In this document: positions 15,351 to 25,179 of the stretch, in pieces | Layout: each line of letters begins with the position of its first letter | How positions within the stretch are numbered: the stretch's first letter is position 1 | Source of the DNA: UBA1351 sp965140555 | GTDB lineage: Bacteria; Bacillota; Clostridia; Lachnospirales; Vallitaleaceae | Length of the DNA stretch: 64,000 bases | Direction: 5' to 3' | NCBI GenBank assembly: GCA_965140555.1 | Contig: OZ223260.1 | Span: forward strand, 310,001 to 374,000 | Notes under the pieces: model-generated | The model's input: only the letters and a program-made list of their open reading frames with translations | What the model was told of the DNA's origin: nothing | Databases searched by the model: none | Made by a program: the position numbers and the translations under genes

Positions 15351-15869
15351 ATGTCTTTTTATTTTAGAGAATGTAAGAGTGAAGATTTAGATGAGCTACG
15401 AGATTTATCCATTAGAACCTATACAGAGACATTTGCTGATTTTAATACAGAAGAAAATATGAATGAGTACTTAAATAGGGCATACAATCGTGAGACATTA
15501 AGAGACGAACTCATGAATAGCGCGTCGAAATTTTATTTTTTGCATACAAGGAATAATTTGGTTGGTTATTTGAAGCTGAATAAGTATAGGGCACAGACGG
15601 ACATAAAAGATCCTGAATCAATAGAACTTGAAAGGATTTATGTTGTAAAAGAATTTCAAGGAAATGGATTTGGAAAAGTTTTGATGGAAAAGGCTATTGA
15701 AGTGGCTGTATCGAGTCAAAAGAAGTATCTATGGCTAGGTGTTTGGGAGAAAAATACGAAAGCGTTAAATTTCTACAAAAAGAAAGGCTTTTATGCATTT
15801 GGCAAACATTTATTTGTTATGGGTGATGATGAACAAACAGATTATATATTACGTAAAGACTTAATGTAA
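15351..15869 (+). CDS. GNAT acetyltransferase, PaiA-like
   Basis: 172 residues, GAGAGGAAA before the ATG. The start FRECKSEDLDELRDLSIRTY followed by TETF, and the segment ELERIYVVKEFQGNGFGKVL, strongly resemble Bacillus PaiA, an N-acetyltransferase acting on spermidine and spermine. The C-terminus has WLGVWEKNTKALNFYKKKGF. A polyamine or a related amine is the likely acceptor; this is inferred from similarity. Confidence 0.82.
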   Translation: MSFYFRECKSEDLDELRDLSIRTYTETFADFNTEENMNEYLNRAYNRETLRDELMNSASKFYFLHTRNNLVGYLKLNKYRAQTDIKDPESIELERIYVVKEFQGNGFGKVLMEKAIEVAVSSQKKYLWLGVWEKNTKALNFYKKKGFYAFGKHLFVMGDDEQTDYILRKDLM

Positions 15870-15908
15870 AATAGGATAATGAAAATCAAATAGTAAAGGA
15901 GAGATATT

Positions 15909-16442
15909 ATGAACATCGCATTATTGGTAATAGATGTACAAAATGCCTTAGTTGAAGAAGGTCCATACGCTTGCGAAACGATAATTTGTAATATAAAACA
16001 ACTTATTGAAAAGGCAAGAGAGAATGATATAGACGTTATTTATATTCAACATAAAGGTAAGGATGGAAGTGTATTAGAAGAAGGAACAGATGGATGGATG
16101 ATTTACGATGCCATTGGGCCTTTACCCGGTGATGTTGTCATTAGTAAACGCTTTAATTCATCTTTTAAAGAGACGAAGCTAAGGCAACATCTTGAAGAAC
16201 AGGGTATTAGCAACTTAGTCATCACAGGAATGCAGACAGAATACTGTATTGATACGACATGCAGAGTAGCATTTGAATATGGGTATAGTCTGATTATACC
16301 GGAGATGACGAATACTACATATGACAATGGTTCACTAAAAGCAGAAGCTATTTATGAACATCACAATTACAGTATTTTTAAAGACAGATTTGCAGTTGTT
16401 GAAAGTCTGAATCAGACAATTAAAAGATTAGAAGAACACTAG
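15909..16442 (+). CDS. isochorismatase-like cysteine hydrolase
   Basis: 177 residues, AAAGGAGAG before the ATG. The catalytic triad is visible: D9 in LLVIDVQN, K80 in VISKRFNSSF and C113 in TGMQTEYCID. Family members hydrolyse amides or vinyl ethers (nicotinamidase, isochorismatase and relatives). The closest layout is the small YwoC/YrdC-type hydrolases. The next gene starts 41 bases downstream, so co-transcription with the PhzF-like gene is likely. Confidence 0.87.
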   Translation: MNIALLVIDVQNALVEEGPYACETIICNIKQLIEKARENDIDVIYIQHKGKDGSVLEEGTDGWMIYDAIGPLPGDVVISKRFNSSFKETKLRQHLEEQGISNLVITGMQTEYCIDTTCRVAFEYGYSLIIPEMTNTTYDNGSLKAEAIYEHHNYSIFKDRFAVVESLNQTIKRLEEH

Positions 16443-16483
16443 TGTACTGAATTACTTATTTTTAATGGAATAGGAGAGTTAAT

Positions 16484-17350
16484 ATGGATGTATATCACTA
16501 TGATGTATTTACAAAAATAGCCAATAAGGGGAATCCTGCAGGTGTAGTGATGGATGCTGATAATTTGAGCAGTTTGGAAATGCAGGAAATTGCAGCTAAA
16601 GTAGGCTTTAATGAGACTGCATTTGTAATGCAATCGGATAAAGCGGATATAAAGATAAGATATTTTACACCAGGTCATGAAATGAACCTATGTGGACATG
16701 GAACACTCGCTACACTTTATGCCATTTATGATTTGACCGGTGATGCTACAATTAAAACAATCGAAACGAAAGCAGGCATTCTTGCCGTTGATTTTATAGA
16801 AAATGAGGAGAAAGATATAAGGATACGAATGGATCAGTCTAGTCCAAGGTTTATGAAATTTACAGGCAGTAAGCTATCATTAGCGGAATCTATAGGAATC
16901 GAGCGTTCTGATATCGATGATACACTGCCCATAGTATATGGTAACACAGGCACTTGGACCTTGCTGCTCCCCATTAAAAACTTAGACGTATTTAATCGAA
17001 TGGTGCCTCAGAACACTTTGTTTCCGGAGATACTTCATGAGATACCAAAATGCTCTATACACCCCTTTTGCTTTGAAACATATCAAGAGGACTGCATGGT
17101 TCATGCAAGGCATTTTTCATCCCCATTCTCAGGGACTATTGAAGACGCTGTCACCGGTACTGCATCAGGAGTTATTGGCGCTTATTATATGAACTATGTC
17201 AGTAATACCAAGACTGTAGAACTTATTGTTGAACAAGGACATGAACTACAACGAGAAGGCAAAGTATATGTTCATGTTGTCAAAGAAGATGATGCAGTGA
17301 AAGTAAGTATCTCCGGCTATTGTACGTTTAATAAAGTGTTAAAGTTATAG
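16484..17350 (+). CDS. PhzF family isomerase-like protein
   Basis: 288 residues, AATAGGAGAG before the ATG. It shows the PhzF signature from the start: VYHYDVFTKIANKGNPAGVV, GFNETAFV with the catalytic Glu44, FTPGHEMNLCGHGTLAT and DAVTGTASGVIGAYY in the second half. The fold is two diaminopimelate-epimerase-like lobes. Most genomic PhzF homologues have no known substrate, and there are no phenazine genes here. Confidence 0.88.
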   Translation: MDVYHYDVFTKIANKGNPAGVVMDADNLSSLEMQEIAAKVGFNETAFVMQSDKADIKIRYFTPGHEMNLCGHGTLATLYAIYDLTGDATIKTIETKAGILAVDFIENEEKDIRIRMDQSSPRFMKFTGSKLSLAESIGIERSDIDDTLPIVYGNTGTWTLLLPIKNLDVFNRMVPQNTLFPEILHEIPKCSIHPFCFETYQEDCMVHARHFSSPFSGTIEDAVTGTASGVIGAYYMNYVSNTKTVELIVEQGHELQREGKVYVHVVKEDDAVKVSISGYCTFNKVLKL

Positions 17351-17478
17351 CTTATAAGAGAATGTATTGGCATCGTTCTTTCCTTCTATTCAGAAGAAGA
17401 GCACCTTGTTATCAAACTATATACAAACATAGAATAGACATAGATTCGGCGGGGTATTCAAGAAAGGAAGTAAACACG

Positions 17479-17955
17479 ATGAAGACACTTAATGATGCAA
17501 TTTGGTTGAGAGAGAATGACAGCGTAGCAGAAGCGTTAGATATCCTTAAAGAACTACTTTCAGGAAATCCAGAAGATCCTAATGTTAATTATCAGTATGC
17601 ATGGTGCTGTGATCTCCTTGGAGATGAACGTGAAGCTATCCCTTACTATTTGAATGCATTAAACTATGGATTGAAAGGAAAAGATAGAAAAGAAGCCTTT
17701 CTGGGATTAGGTAGTACCTATCGCACTATCGGGGAATATGAAAAGTCAGAAAGTACTCTGTTAGAGGCGTTAGAAGAATTTAATGATAATTCTCTTAGGG
17801 TTTTCCTCTCAATGACTTACTACAATTTAGGAAAACATGAAGAAGCAATGGAAATACTGTTAACGTTGATGGCAGATACAAGTAGTGATATAAGCATCAG
17901 GCAATTCGAAAAAGCTATACGGTATTATTCGGATAAGCTCAACAGGTTATGGTAA
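17479..17955 (+). CDS. TPR-repeat protein
   Basis: 158 residues from the ATG at 17479 (GAAAGGAAG upstream); the frame is open to 17362 but that part has no start with a ribosome binding site. Tetratricopeptide units are visible: VNYQYAWCCDLLGDEREAIP, AFLGLGSTYRTIGEYEKSES and VFLSMTYYNLGKHEEAMEIL. It matches small TPR proteins of Bacilli that are probably protein-interaction modules. The membrane protein gene follows 25 bases later. Confidence 0.8.
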   Translation: MKTLNDAIWLRENDSVAEALDILKELLSGNPEDPNVNYQYAWCCDLLGDEREAIPYYLNALNYGLKGKDRKEAFLGLGSTYRTIGEYEKSESTLLEALEEFNDNSLRVFLSMTYYNLGKHEEAMEILLTLMADTSSDISIRQFEKAIRYYSDKLNRLW

Positions 17956-17980
17956 GTATTAGATGAAGGGAGAATTAACA

Positions 17981-18517
17981 ATGGGATATATTAAATTACT
18001 ATGGGGATTTATTTTTCTTTTTGATTTTAGAATTCAAGGGTTTGACATTTTACCGGATATTATCGGCTATATTCTTTTCTATAAGGGATTATCTGAGCTA
18101 GAAGATAGGAATGCGTTTTTTGCGAAAGGAAAACAATTTGCTTTGCCTCTCATCATTATATCTCTTTTTGATATATATGAGTTTTCTGTTTCTTTGGATG
18201 AATTAAGTATTAGCCCCTATGGAATTGTCGTGTTGCTTTTGGGAATAATCAGTTCAGTTATTAATCTTTTAATGGTATATAATATTTGCCGCGGGATTGG
18301 CGCCGAAGCAGAACATACCAATCATTTTAAATTGGCATCCCAAGCAACGACGGCATGGAATGTCTATTTAATAGCTAATATATTGATTCTTTCAAGTTTT
18401 ATTCTTCTGGGGATATTGCCAATCCTTGTTATTATCGGTTTGTTTTTCTCGATTGTCGGCTACATATTAATGTTGCGCTTAATGTACAATGCCTCACATT
18501 CAGTCACTAATTTTTAG
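17981..18517 (+). CDS. multi-pass membrane protein, unknown function
   Basis: 178 residues from the ATG at 17981, chosen over 17963 because GGGAG lies just upstream. About five hydrophobic segments (roughly 5-17, 52-70, 77-97, 128-145 and 150-170). The N-terminal stretch IQGFDILPDIIGYILFYKGL is a conserved signature of many Firmicute membrane proteins of unknown role. Probably co-transcribed with the TPR gene. Confidence 0.65.
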   Translation: MGYIKLLWGFIFLFDFRIQGFDILPDIIGYILFYKGLSELEDRNAFFAKGKQFALPLIIISLFDIYEFSVSLDELSISPYGIVVLLLGIISSVINLLMVYNICRGIGAEAEHTNHFKLASQATTAWNVYLIANILILSSFILLGILPILVIIGLFFSIVGYILMLRLMYNASHSVTNF

Positions 18518-18550
18518 CATTACCACCTCTGATTTTTACGGTATTAACTT

Positions 18551-18579
18551 TTGAACATTTGGACTATAGTGGTTATAGA
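18551..18579 (+). promoter_or_regulatory. candidate promoter of the GH31 gene
   Basis: TTGAAC (18551-18556) and TATAGA (18574-18579) are separated by 17 bases and end 29 bases before the GH31 start. Confidence 0.45.
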
Positions 18580-18608
18580 GAACAAAAAATGTAAAATTGG
18601 AGGGTTTT

Positions 18609-20684
18609 ATGAAAATTACAAGCAGTAATAACCGATTGATTATGAGAACCGGTCGTGAAGTCGTATGGATTGAGCCATGGGGCGAGGATGGCTTAAGGGT
18701 ACGAACGACCTTAGAAGCTGAGATGGATACCAAGGACTGGGCGTTAGACCGAGTACCTGAAGCAAGAGACGGAGAGATTTCCATCGAGGAAGTCACCTTG
18801 ATTGAACCTTGGATTCCGGAAGAACAAAAACAACAGTACCAAATTAAGAGTCAAAAGGCATCTATTCGAAACGGAAAAATTGTGGCAACTATTAATCCGG
18901 AAGGTTGGATACGTTTTTTGAATGATAAAGGCGACGTTCTTTTGGAAGAATACTATAGAGATCGGGAACGTATTGATCGATACTGCATTCCTCTTCGCAT
19001 AAAAGCAAGAGATTTGAAGCCGATTATGGGAGCCAATGATTATACCTTAACGCAACGCTTTGAAGCCTATGATAATGAACGGCTTTATGGAATGGGTCAA
19101 TACCAAGATAAAGTGCTTAACAAAAAAGGGGCAATTTTGGAACTAGCCCATCGAAATTGCCAAGCAAGTATTCCTTTTATGATTTCTAATCGAGGCTACG
19201 GCTTTCTTTGGAATAATCCTGCCATCGGAAAAGCAACATTTGGAACCAATGTAACGGAATGGACAGCAGAATCCACCAAAAAAATAGACTATTATATTAC
19301 AGCAGGGGACAGTCCGTCTGAGATTTTGGAACATTATGCTGATGTTGTAGGAAAGGCGCCGATGATGCCTGACTATGGTATGGGCTTTTGGCAATGTAAG
19401 TTACGCTATCGCACACAAGAAGAGATTCTTGATGTTGCCAGAGAATATCACAAACGAGGTGTTCCTCTTGATGTCATTGTTGTCGACTTTTTCCATTGGA
19501 CAAGACAGGGGGACTTTAAATTTGAACCTCGAGATTTTCCTGATCCGAAAGCAATGGTCGAAGAGCTTCGTGAAATGGGGGTAGAACTTATGGCTTCTGT
19601 TTGGCCGACAATAGACAGTAAGTCTGAGAATTTTAACGCCATGAACGATGCCGGATACCTTGTTACAACAGATAGAGGTATGAACATCAATATGAATTGG
19701 ATGGGAGAGACCGTCTTTTTTGATGCAACGAATCCCGGTGCCCGAGAATTTGTATGGGATGCTTGTAAGAAAAACTACTACGATCTTGGGGTTAAGATTT
19801 TCTGGTTAGATGAGGCAGAGCCGGAATACGGACCGTATGATTTTGATCTACATCGTTATTATCTGGGACCTGCGCTCTCCTGTTCCAATATATATCCGGC
19901 CCTTTATGCTAAAGGCTATTATGATGGTATGCGTCGTGAGGGACAAGACAATATTGTCAATCTAGTCCGCTGCGGTTGGGCAGGTAGTCAACGCTACGGT
20001 GCTCTTATATGGTCCGGAGATGTATCCTCAACCTTTAGAGCCCTAAGAGAACAACTTCAAATAGGTCTTAGCGTCGGTATGGCAGGTATTCCTTGGTGGA
20101 CAACAGATATTGGCGGATTCCTAGGTGGTGATGTTCATGATCCGAAGTTCCATGAACTGTTACTACGATGGTTTGGATTCGGTGTTTTTTCTCCGGTATT
20201 CCGACTACACGGAGAACGTGTGCCACATATTCATCCGGAACATGAAGTTATCGACGGCGTGACTCAAATGTTCACAGGAAGCCCTAATGAGATTTATACT
20301 TATGGGGAAGATAATTACGAGATAATGAAAGCTTATATATTAATGCGTGAACGATTACGTCCTTATATTCGTGAGTGTATGCAAGCTGCCCACGAAAAAG
20401 GCACACCTGTTATGCGTACAATGTTCTATGAATTCCCGACGGATAGACAATGTTGGAATGAGGAGACCCAGTATATGTTCGGTCCGGACATACTCGTAGC
20501 TCCCATAATGGAAGCAGGACTTAAGGGAAGAGAGGTGTATCTTCCTGAAGGCTTAACATGGAAAGAGGCAAAAAGTGGAACCCTTTATGAAGGTGGTCAA
20601 CATGTTTATGTGGAAGCACCTATTGATACCATTCCTCTCTTTGTTAAAGCCGACAGAGAATTGCCTATTTATGCTCAAGAATAG
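18609..20684 (+). CDS. glycoside hydrolase family 31, probable alpha-xylosidase
   Basis: 691 residues from the ATG at 18609 (TTGGAGG upstream). No signal peptide, so cytoplasmic. N-terminal beta-sandwich, then a TIM barrel: MGFWQCKLRYRTQEEIL, VDFFHWTRQGDFKFEPRDFP, the nucleophile D401 in WLDEAEPE, and the acid/base D471 in IWSGDVSSTF. After that come GIPWWTTDIGGF and a C-terminal beta domain. FFHWTRQGDF resembles the YicI-like alpha-xylosidase branch, and the GH74 neighbour supports xyloglucan oligosaccharides as substrate. An alpha-glucosidase remains possible. Confidence 0.87.
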   Translation: MKITSSNNRLIMRTGREVVWIEPWGEDGLRVRTTLEAEMDTKDWALDRVPEARDGEISIEEVTLIEPWIPEEQKQQYQIKSQKASIRNGKIVATINPEGWIRFLNDKGDVLLEEYYRDRERIDRYCIPLRIKARDLKPIMGANDYTLTQRFEAYDNERLYGMGQYQDKVLNKKGAILELAHRNCQASIPFMISNRGYGFLWNNPAIGKATFGTNVTEWTAESTKKIDYYITAGDSPSEILEHYADVVGKAPMMPDYGMGFWQCKLRYRTQEEILDVAREYHKRGVPLDVIVVDFFHWTRQGDFKFEPRDFPDPKAMVEELREMGVELMASVWPTIDSKSENFNAMNDAGYLVTTDRGMNINMNWMGETVFFDATNPGAREFVWDACKKNYYDLGVKIFWLDEAEPEYGPYDFDLHRYYLGPALSCSNIYPALYAKGYYDGMRREGQDNIVNLVRCGWAGSQRYGALIWSGDVSSTFRALREQLQIGLSVGMAGIPWWTTDIGGFLGGDVHDPKFHELLLRWFGFGVFSPVFRLHGERVPHIHPEHEVIDGVTQMFTGSPNEIYTYGEDNYEIMKAYILMRERLRPYIRECMQAAHEKGTPVMRTMFYEFPTDRQCWNEETQYMFGPDILVAPIMEAGLKGREVYLPEGLTWKEAKSGTLYEGGQHVYVEAPIDTIPLFVKADRELPIYAQE

Positions 20685-20733
20685 ACGTTCATGATACGCA
20701 CATACATTATATGCTTACTATAAGGAGGTCTTT

Positions 20734-23142
20734 ATGAATTATCGTTATCAATCCCTTTCCGTTCCGGGTGGTGGTTTTGTTACAGGATTTTTATTTCATC
20801 CTAGAGAGAAAAATATTCTTTACTGTCGTACAGATATTGGCGGCGTCTATCGCTATGATTTTGGTCAAGAGCAGTGGATAGCTTTAGTCGATCAAGTGAC
20901 AGGAGAGGAGAAGTGGAAAACCTATCCTCTATCCATTGCGCTAGATGCTAAATTCCCGAACAGACTTTATATGTCTGTCGGGGAAGGTCATCAATCAGCC
21001 ATTGGGTACTCTCAGGATTACGGTCATACCTTTACATACATGGACACTCCGAAAAATTCAGAAGAAAACCCTGTGGAAATACATGGGAATGCCTCCGGAC
21101 GCTCTACAGGAGAACGCTTGCTTGTGGATCCTTTAGATTCGGATATCTTATATCTTGGAACAATGTATGACGGCTTGTTTAGGACATCAGATCACGGCAA
21201 GACATGGCATAAACTTCAAGTGGGAGAAGCCGATGAGCACAACATTACCTTTATCGCCATTGATGAACGTGGGGGCGAAGAAAACGGCCGTGGAAAACGA
21301 GTCCTCGTTGGAACATCCGGAGAGAAAGGCTCTCCGGATGGCATTGTCCGTGGTCCAAGTGTCTATATCAGCAATAACGGTGGTAAATCCTTTACTATTA
21401 TGGCGGGTCAACCTGAACCGGTCTTAGAAGGGCCCTTAGATCATCCGGGTTATGTCGCACAGCGGATTGCTTTTGATAAGAACTATATGTATATCACGTA
21501 TAGTTCTTACAATGTAGGTTGGTCCAACTGGAATATGTACGGATGTGATACAGGCGCATGTTCCGATGGTGCCTTATACCGCTATCAACTTGATCATGAA
21601 GGAAGGGTTCACGAAGTCCTGGATATAACCCCCGGACATCCTTTCATTCAAGACTATCGAAAAGATTCCTCAACTAATAAACGCCTAGGCTATGGATTAA
21701 GTGGTATTGCTACAGATCCGACCCATCCGGGTCTTGTTGTATTAACGACGATTACTGCCTCCCCGGATGTATTCTACCGGTCATGGGATTATGGGATAAC
21801 CTTTGAACCGATTATGTCCGGACTGGAGATTGGGCACATTGAATTTAATATTTCTTACCAACATCCGGATTATAACGGAAAGCATTCCTTAATACACTGG
21901 ATGTCTGATATCAAAATCAATCCGTTCAATCCGAATATGGCTTTGTTTAATACAGGCGCAGGGGTTTTTGCAACCTTTAATCTGTTGGAAGATGCCGTTA
22001 TCTTTAAGACATTTAGTGAGGGGATGGAAGAGACGGTTCACCTGAACGTTTATGCTCCTGTACGAGAAAAACCTGCTGTTATTGATGTTATCGGAGACTA
22101 TGGCCTCTTCGTTTTTGAGGATGTCAACCACAAGCCTGAAACCTCTGCATCAGATGTTGACGGAAACCGTTGGATAACAGCTATGAATGCTGATTTTACA
22201 GATGGAGAAGATAGTGTCATCATTGCAACATTACGTGGTAATTGGACCGGAAAAACGAAGGGTGGTCTAGTTATATCAAGAGATAACGGCAAGTCCTACC
22301 ACAAACTTCCGGACCCTCAACCTATAACCCCCGCTATTGACGAAGCCATTAAGCACCTTAGCCAGCCCAATGTTACCTCCGGTTGGATTGCTATGAGTTC
22401 GAATACAAAACATCTCGTTTGGGCAATCGGCCAACCCCTTGACGGCGATTTGGTCATCTTCACCCATGATCAAATCACTTATGGAAAGTCAACGTTTTTA
22501 AATAGTTTGGGTCATGAGATTGATGTTACCGGTAAGCCGATAAAAATCTTTGCGGATCGAGTTTTACCGCATATATTCTACGGCTTTGGTGATGTAACAT
22601 CCGAAGGACCTAGTGGATTTATCAGTAATGATTATGGTGAAACCTTCCACGAAGTACCAATGCCACAAAATTATCCTAAAGTATTACTTGCCGGAATTGA
22701 TAGTGAGCAGCATATTGAGATAAGACCTGTTCCTAATACAAGCGGTCTTTTCTATATGGCATTGAATGATAAAGGGTTATGGCTTCTCTCCTATGAAAAG
22801 GATAGATTTGTTGGAAGAAAAGTGAGTAGAGAAGGGGACACCATCACTCGAATTGGTATCGGCATCGGTGACGATACCAGAGGCCATGACGAGAGCAGCA
22901 AAGAAAAGTCACCACATATTCCCGGCAAATTTTCGCGCCTATATACAAGTGGTAGGATTCAAGGAATCTATGGATTCTATTCCTCTGACAATGGCGGAGC
23001 TGACTGGGTTCGCATCAATGATGATGCCCACCAGTTTGGGGATATAAGGTCGATTGATGGCGATAAACAGGTTCCGGGACGGTTTTATATTGCTACAGGA
23101 ACACGAGGGCTTTTGTATGGAGAACCGAGTATAGATGTATAA
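20734..23142 (+). CDS. glycoside hydrolase family 74, probable xyloglucan oligosaccharide hydrolase
   Basis: 802 residues, TAAGGAGG before the ATG. Two seven-bladed beta-propeller domains typical of GH74: repeated SxDxGxTW-like blade motifs (SQDYGHTF, TSDHGKTW, SNDYGETF, SSDNGGADW) and the family signature RSTGERLLVDP. Catalytic candidates are D34 in CRTDIGG and D455 in IGDYGLF, positions close to the two Asp residues known in GH74. There is no signal peptide, which is unusual because most GH74 enzymes are secreted. I infer processing of imported xyloglucan oligosaccharides together with the GH31 enzyme 49 bases upstream. Confidence 0.85.
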   Translation: MNYRYQSLSVPGGGFVTGFLFHPREKNILYCRTDIGGVYRYDFGQEQWIALVDQVTGEEKWKTYPLSIALDAKFPNRLYMSVGEGHQSAIGYSQDYGHTFTYMDTPKNSEENPVEIHGNASGRSTGERLLVDPLDSDILYLGTMYDGLFRTSDHGKTWHKLQVGEADEHNITFIAIDERGGEENGRGKRVLVGTSGEKGSPDGIVRGPSVYISNNGGKSFTIMAGQPEPVLEGPLDHPGYVAQRIAFDKNYMYITYSSYNVGWSNWNMYGCDTGACSDGALYRYQLDHEGRVHEVLDITPGHPFIQDYRKDSSTNKRLGYGLSGIATDPTHPGLVVLTTITASPDVFYRSWDYGITFEPIMSGLEIGHIEFNISYQHPDYNGKHSLIHWMSDIKINPFNPNMALFNTGAGVFATFNLLEDAVIFKTFSEGMEETVHLNVYAPVREKPAVIDVIGDYGLFVFEDVNHKPETSASDVDGNRWITAMNADFTDGEDSVIIATLRGNWTGKTKGGLVISRDNGKSYHKLPDPQPITPAIDEAIKHLSQPNVTSGWIAMSSNTKHLVWAIGQPLDGDLVIFTHDQITYGKSTFLNSLGHEIDVTGKPIKIFADRVLPHIFYGFGDVTSEGPSGFISNDYGETFHEVPMPQNYPKVLLAGIDSEQHIEIRPVPNTSGLFYMALNDKGLWLLSYEKDRFVGRKVSREGDTITRIGIGIGDDTRGHDESSKEKSPHIPGKFSRLYTSGRIQGIYGFYSSDNGGADWVRINDDAHQFGDIRSIDGDKQVPGRFYIATGTRGLLYGEPSIDV

Positions 23143-23172
23143 ATCGTTGTTCTTTTAATAAGAGACAAGGTA

Positions 23173-23181
23173 TGCTATTAT
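23173..23181 (+). promoter_or_regulatory. extended -10 element
   Basis: TGCTATTAT, 45 bases before the small membrane protein gene. The same sequence precedes several single genes in the window. Confidence 0.4.
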
Positions 23182-23225
23182 TCTAGTATGAGATATAAAC
23201 ATTTATTTATTGAAGGGTGAGGTGT

Positions 23226-23474
23226 ATGAAAAAATATGTATTGGGTTGTATCCTGTTTGGTGCCGGATTCCTTTGGTCGACAATACTCTTGATTTTATGG
23301 GTGATTAGTCCATGGAAGGGTTACGGGTTTGTAGATTTCCTTATAAGAGGGGATATAATAGGTTTCTTTATCGTGTCGCTTTTAGGAATGGTCATAGGAT
23401 TATCTATCCTGTTATATGAGGTAGGCGTTAGACCACATATTCCGGAATGGTTAAAATTGAACAAGATGTTATAG
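23226..23474 (+). CDS. small two-TM membrane protein
   Basis: 82 residues from the ATG at 23226 (GGGTGAGG upstream). Two hydrophobic segments (about 5-24 and 42-62) with a short KGYGFVDF link. It lies between the GH74 gene and a terminator that faces the convergent two-component genes. Family not recognised. Confidence 0.5.
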   Translation: MKKYVLGCILFGAGFLWSTILLILWVISPWKGYGFVDFLIRGDIIGFFIVSLLGMVIGLSILLYEVGVRPHIPEWLKLNKML

Positions 23475-23540
23475 TTACATACCCGTCCCATATTTTGGGC
23501 TTCTGGGACCTTGTAATAGGACCGAATAGGAGTATATAAT

Positions 23541-23580
23541 GAACTATGAGCGTGTAACGCTTCATAGTTCTCTTTTTTAT
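23541..23580. terminator. bidirectional terminator between convergent genes
   Basis: GAACTATGAGCG and CGCTTCATAGTTC form a stem around TGTAA, followed by TCTTTTTTAT. It sits between the plus-strand glycan genes and the minus-strand response regulator gene. Confidence 0.75.
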
Positions 23581-23607
23581 TTGAATGAATATACTGACGC
23601 CAGTATG

Positions 23608-25179
23608 CTAGTGTTTCTCACAATGTTGCGTCATGTATTCAGAAGGCGTCATTCTTGTGATATTCTTGAAAGCTCTTGAGAATGAACGATAATCGGTATA
23701 CCCCAATCCATAGGCAATTTCACTGATGCTCATATGGTCTTCTAACAGTCTTTTTTTGGCATAATCAATTTTACAGTTTAATAGATATTGACGTAAATTA
23801 ACACCCGTTTGTTGCTTGAAATAAGCGGCAAAATAGGACTCGCTTAAGTTAACAAAAGAAGCAATATCTTTTGTTTTAATCGAATTTAAAAGATTATTAT
23901 GTATATATTGAATCGCTTTTTCGATAACCGTATCAATAGTCTGTGTATCGATGGATGTGATTTCTTTTGAGATTTTACAGCAGTCATCAAAAAAGGACAG
24001 CATCCATTTCCTCAATTCAGAGAAAGAAACTAAATGGTTTAATTCCTCATACGATATTTCGGGGAAAGAAAAATTACATTGAATACGTTGATTCAAATCT
24101 TTCAAAACATTGGCAACCAAATAAATACACATACCTTTAATAAAAGTAGGGGGCGGCTGTGGCACGTAGAATAGTGAATAGAAAAAGGAGTCGCAGTAGC
24201 GGTTCATTTTGTCATGGTCAGCGGCCAAAATAGCTTCTGTTAAATCGCTATAGTCGATGCTCGAGGTGGATATATCCGGAGTTATGTCGCAAATAATGGA
24301 TGGATCGTGTATTGCCGGTTGCTCCTTATACATTTGATAAGACAGCGAGAGTAAAGCACGGTTATACGAATACGAAGTCTTATCTAAAGAGGTAACAGCA
24401 TCTCCAATTCCAATTCCGATGAGCGCATTCAATAGTGGGGATAACTTACGCATGCTTAATTTTATGATATCATAACTAAGATGGAGATCGTTTGTTGTGT
24501 CATTAAAAAGTAACAACAACTGATTTGGCCTAGGTATCCACAATTCGCAAGGTGCAGGGTAATGTATCGGTTCAAGAAGTGCTAAGGCATTTTCTCCGAC
24601 GTAGTAACTCTGACCTTCATCCTTGAAGGAGAAGACAATGATACGATTTGTCGTATTACTAATGTTAAAGTCAACAAGGTTGAAGGAGTCTATTTGTTGA
24701 GCATGTATATCTCCGTTAACCAGTTGATTCAACACATGAAACTTTGATGTTTTTCGGAGTTGATCCACATTAATATTCAACGATTTTTTGTGTATAATAT
24801 GGCTGTATAAGCTGTAAAGCTCTGTCATTAACTTTTCTCGATTTATTGGTTTTAACAAATAGCCTTTTGCGCCACAGCGTATGGCTTCTTGTGCATAAGA
24901 AAAGTCATTATAACCACTTAAAATTAAGAATTCCGTTTCTATTTGTTTCTGTTTGCAGATATTAATGACTTCGAGCCCCGTAAGCTCGGGCATACATATA
25001 TCAATAATACAAATGTCCGGCTTGTTTTCTATAATAGAGGCTAAAGCTTGCTTACCATCGGAAACCACATCAATAACAAAAGTGTTTAGTTGCTCCCAAT
25101 CCACTGACTTTCTTAACCCATCTCTTATGGATTTTTCATCATCGGCAATAACAACGTTAATTCGACTGTTTGATTTCAT
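23608..25179 (-). CDS. YesN-type response regulator with AraC DNA-binding domain
   Basis: 523 residues. Receiver domain at the N-terminus with acidic pocket D13-D14, phosphoacceptor D60 in CIIDICMPELTG and LLKPI with the conserved lysine. A poorly conserved middle region follows. The C-terminal AraC/XylS pair of helix-turn-helix motifs ends in ISEIAYGLGYTDYRSFSRAF and MTPSEYM. This is the usual output protein of YesM/YesN systems that control sugar ABC transporter operons. It overlaps the kinase gene by 1 base. Likely target: the binding-protein promoter at 27.3 kb. Confidence 0.92.
   Translation of the reverse strand: MKSNSRINVVIADDEKSIRDGLRKSVDWEQLNTFVIDVVSDGKQALASIIENKPDICIIDICMPELTGLEVINICKQKQIETEFLILSGYNDFSYAQEAIRCGAKGYLLKPINREKLMTELYSLYSHIIHKKSLNINVDQLRKTSKFHVLNQLVNGDIHAQQIDSFNLVDFNISNTTNRIIVFSFKDEGQSYYVGENALALLEPIHYPAPCELWIPRPNQLLLLFNDTTNDLHLSYDIIKLSMRKLSPLLNALIGIGIGDAVTSLDKTSYSYNRALLSLSYQMYKEQPAIHDPSIICDITPDISTSSIDYSDLTEAILAADHDKMNRYCDSFFYSLFYVPQPPPTFIKGMCIYLVANVLKDLNQRIQCNFSFPEISYEELNHLVSFSELRKWMLSFFDDCCKISKEITSIDTQTIDTVIEKAIQYIHNNLLNSIKTKDIASFVNLSESYFAAYFKQQTGVNLRQYLLNCKIDYAKKRLLEDHMSISEIAYGLGYTDYRSFSRAFKNITRMTPSEYMTQHCEKH

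Noticed and set aside
20945..21427. Plus-strand frames within the GH74 gene
   Set aside because: Out-of-frame shadows; the GH74 frame is continuous with family motifs throughout.
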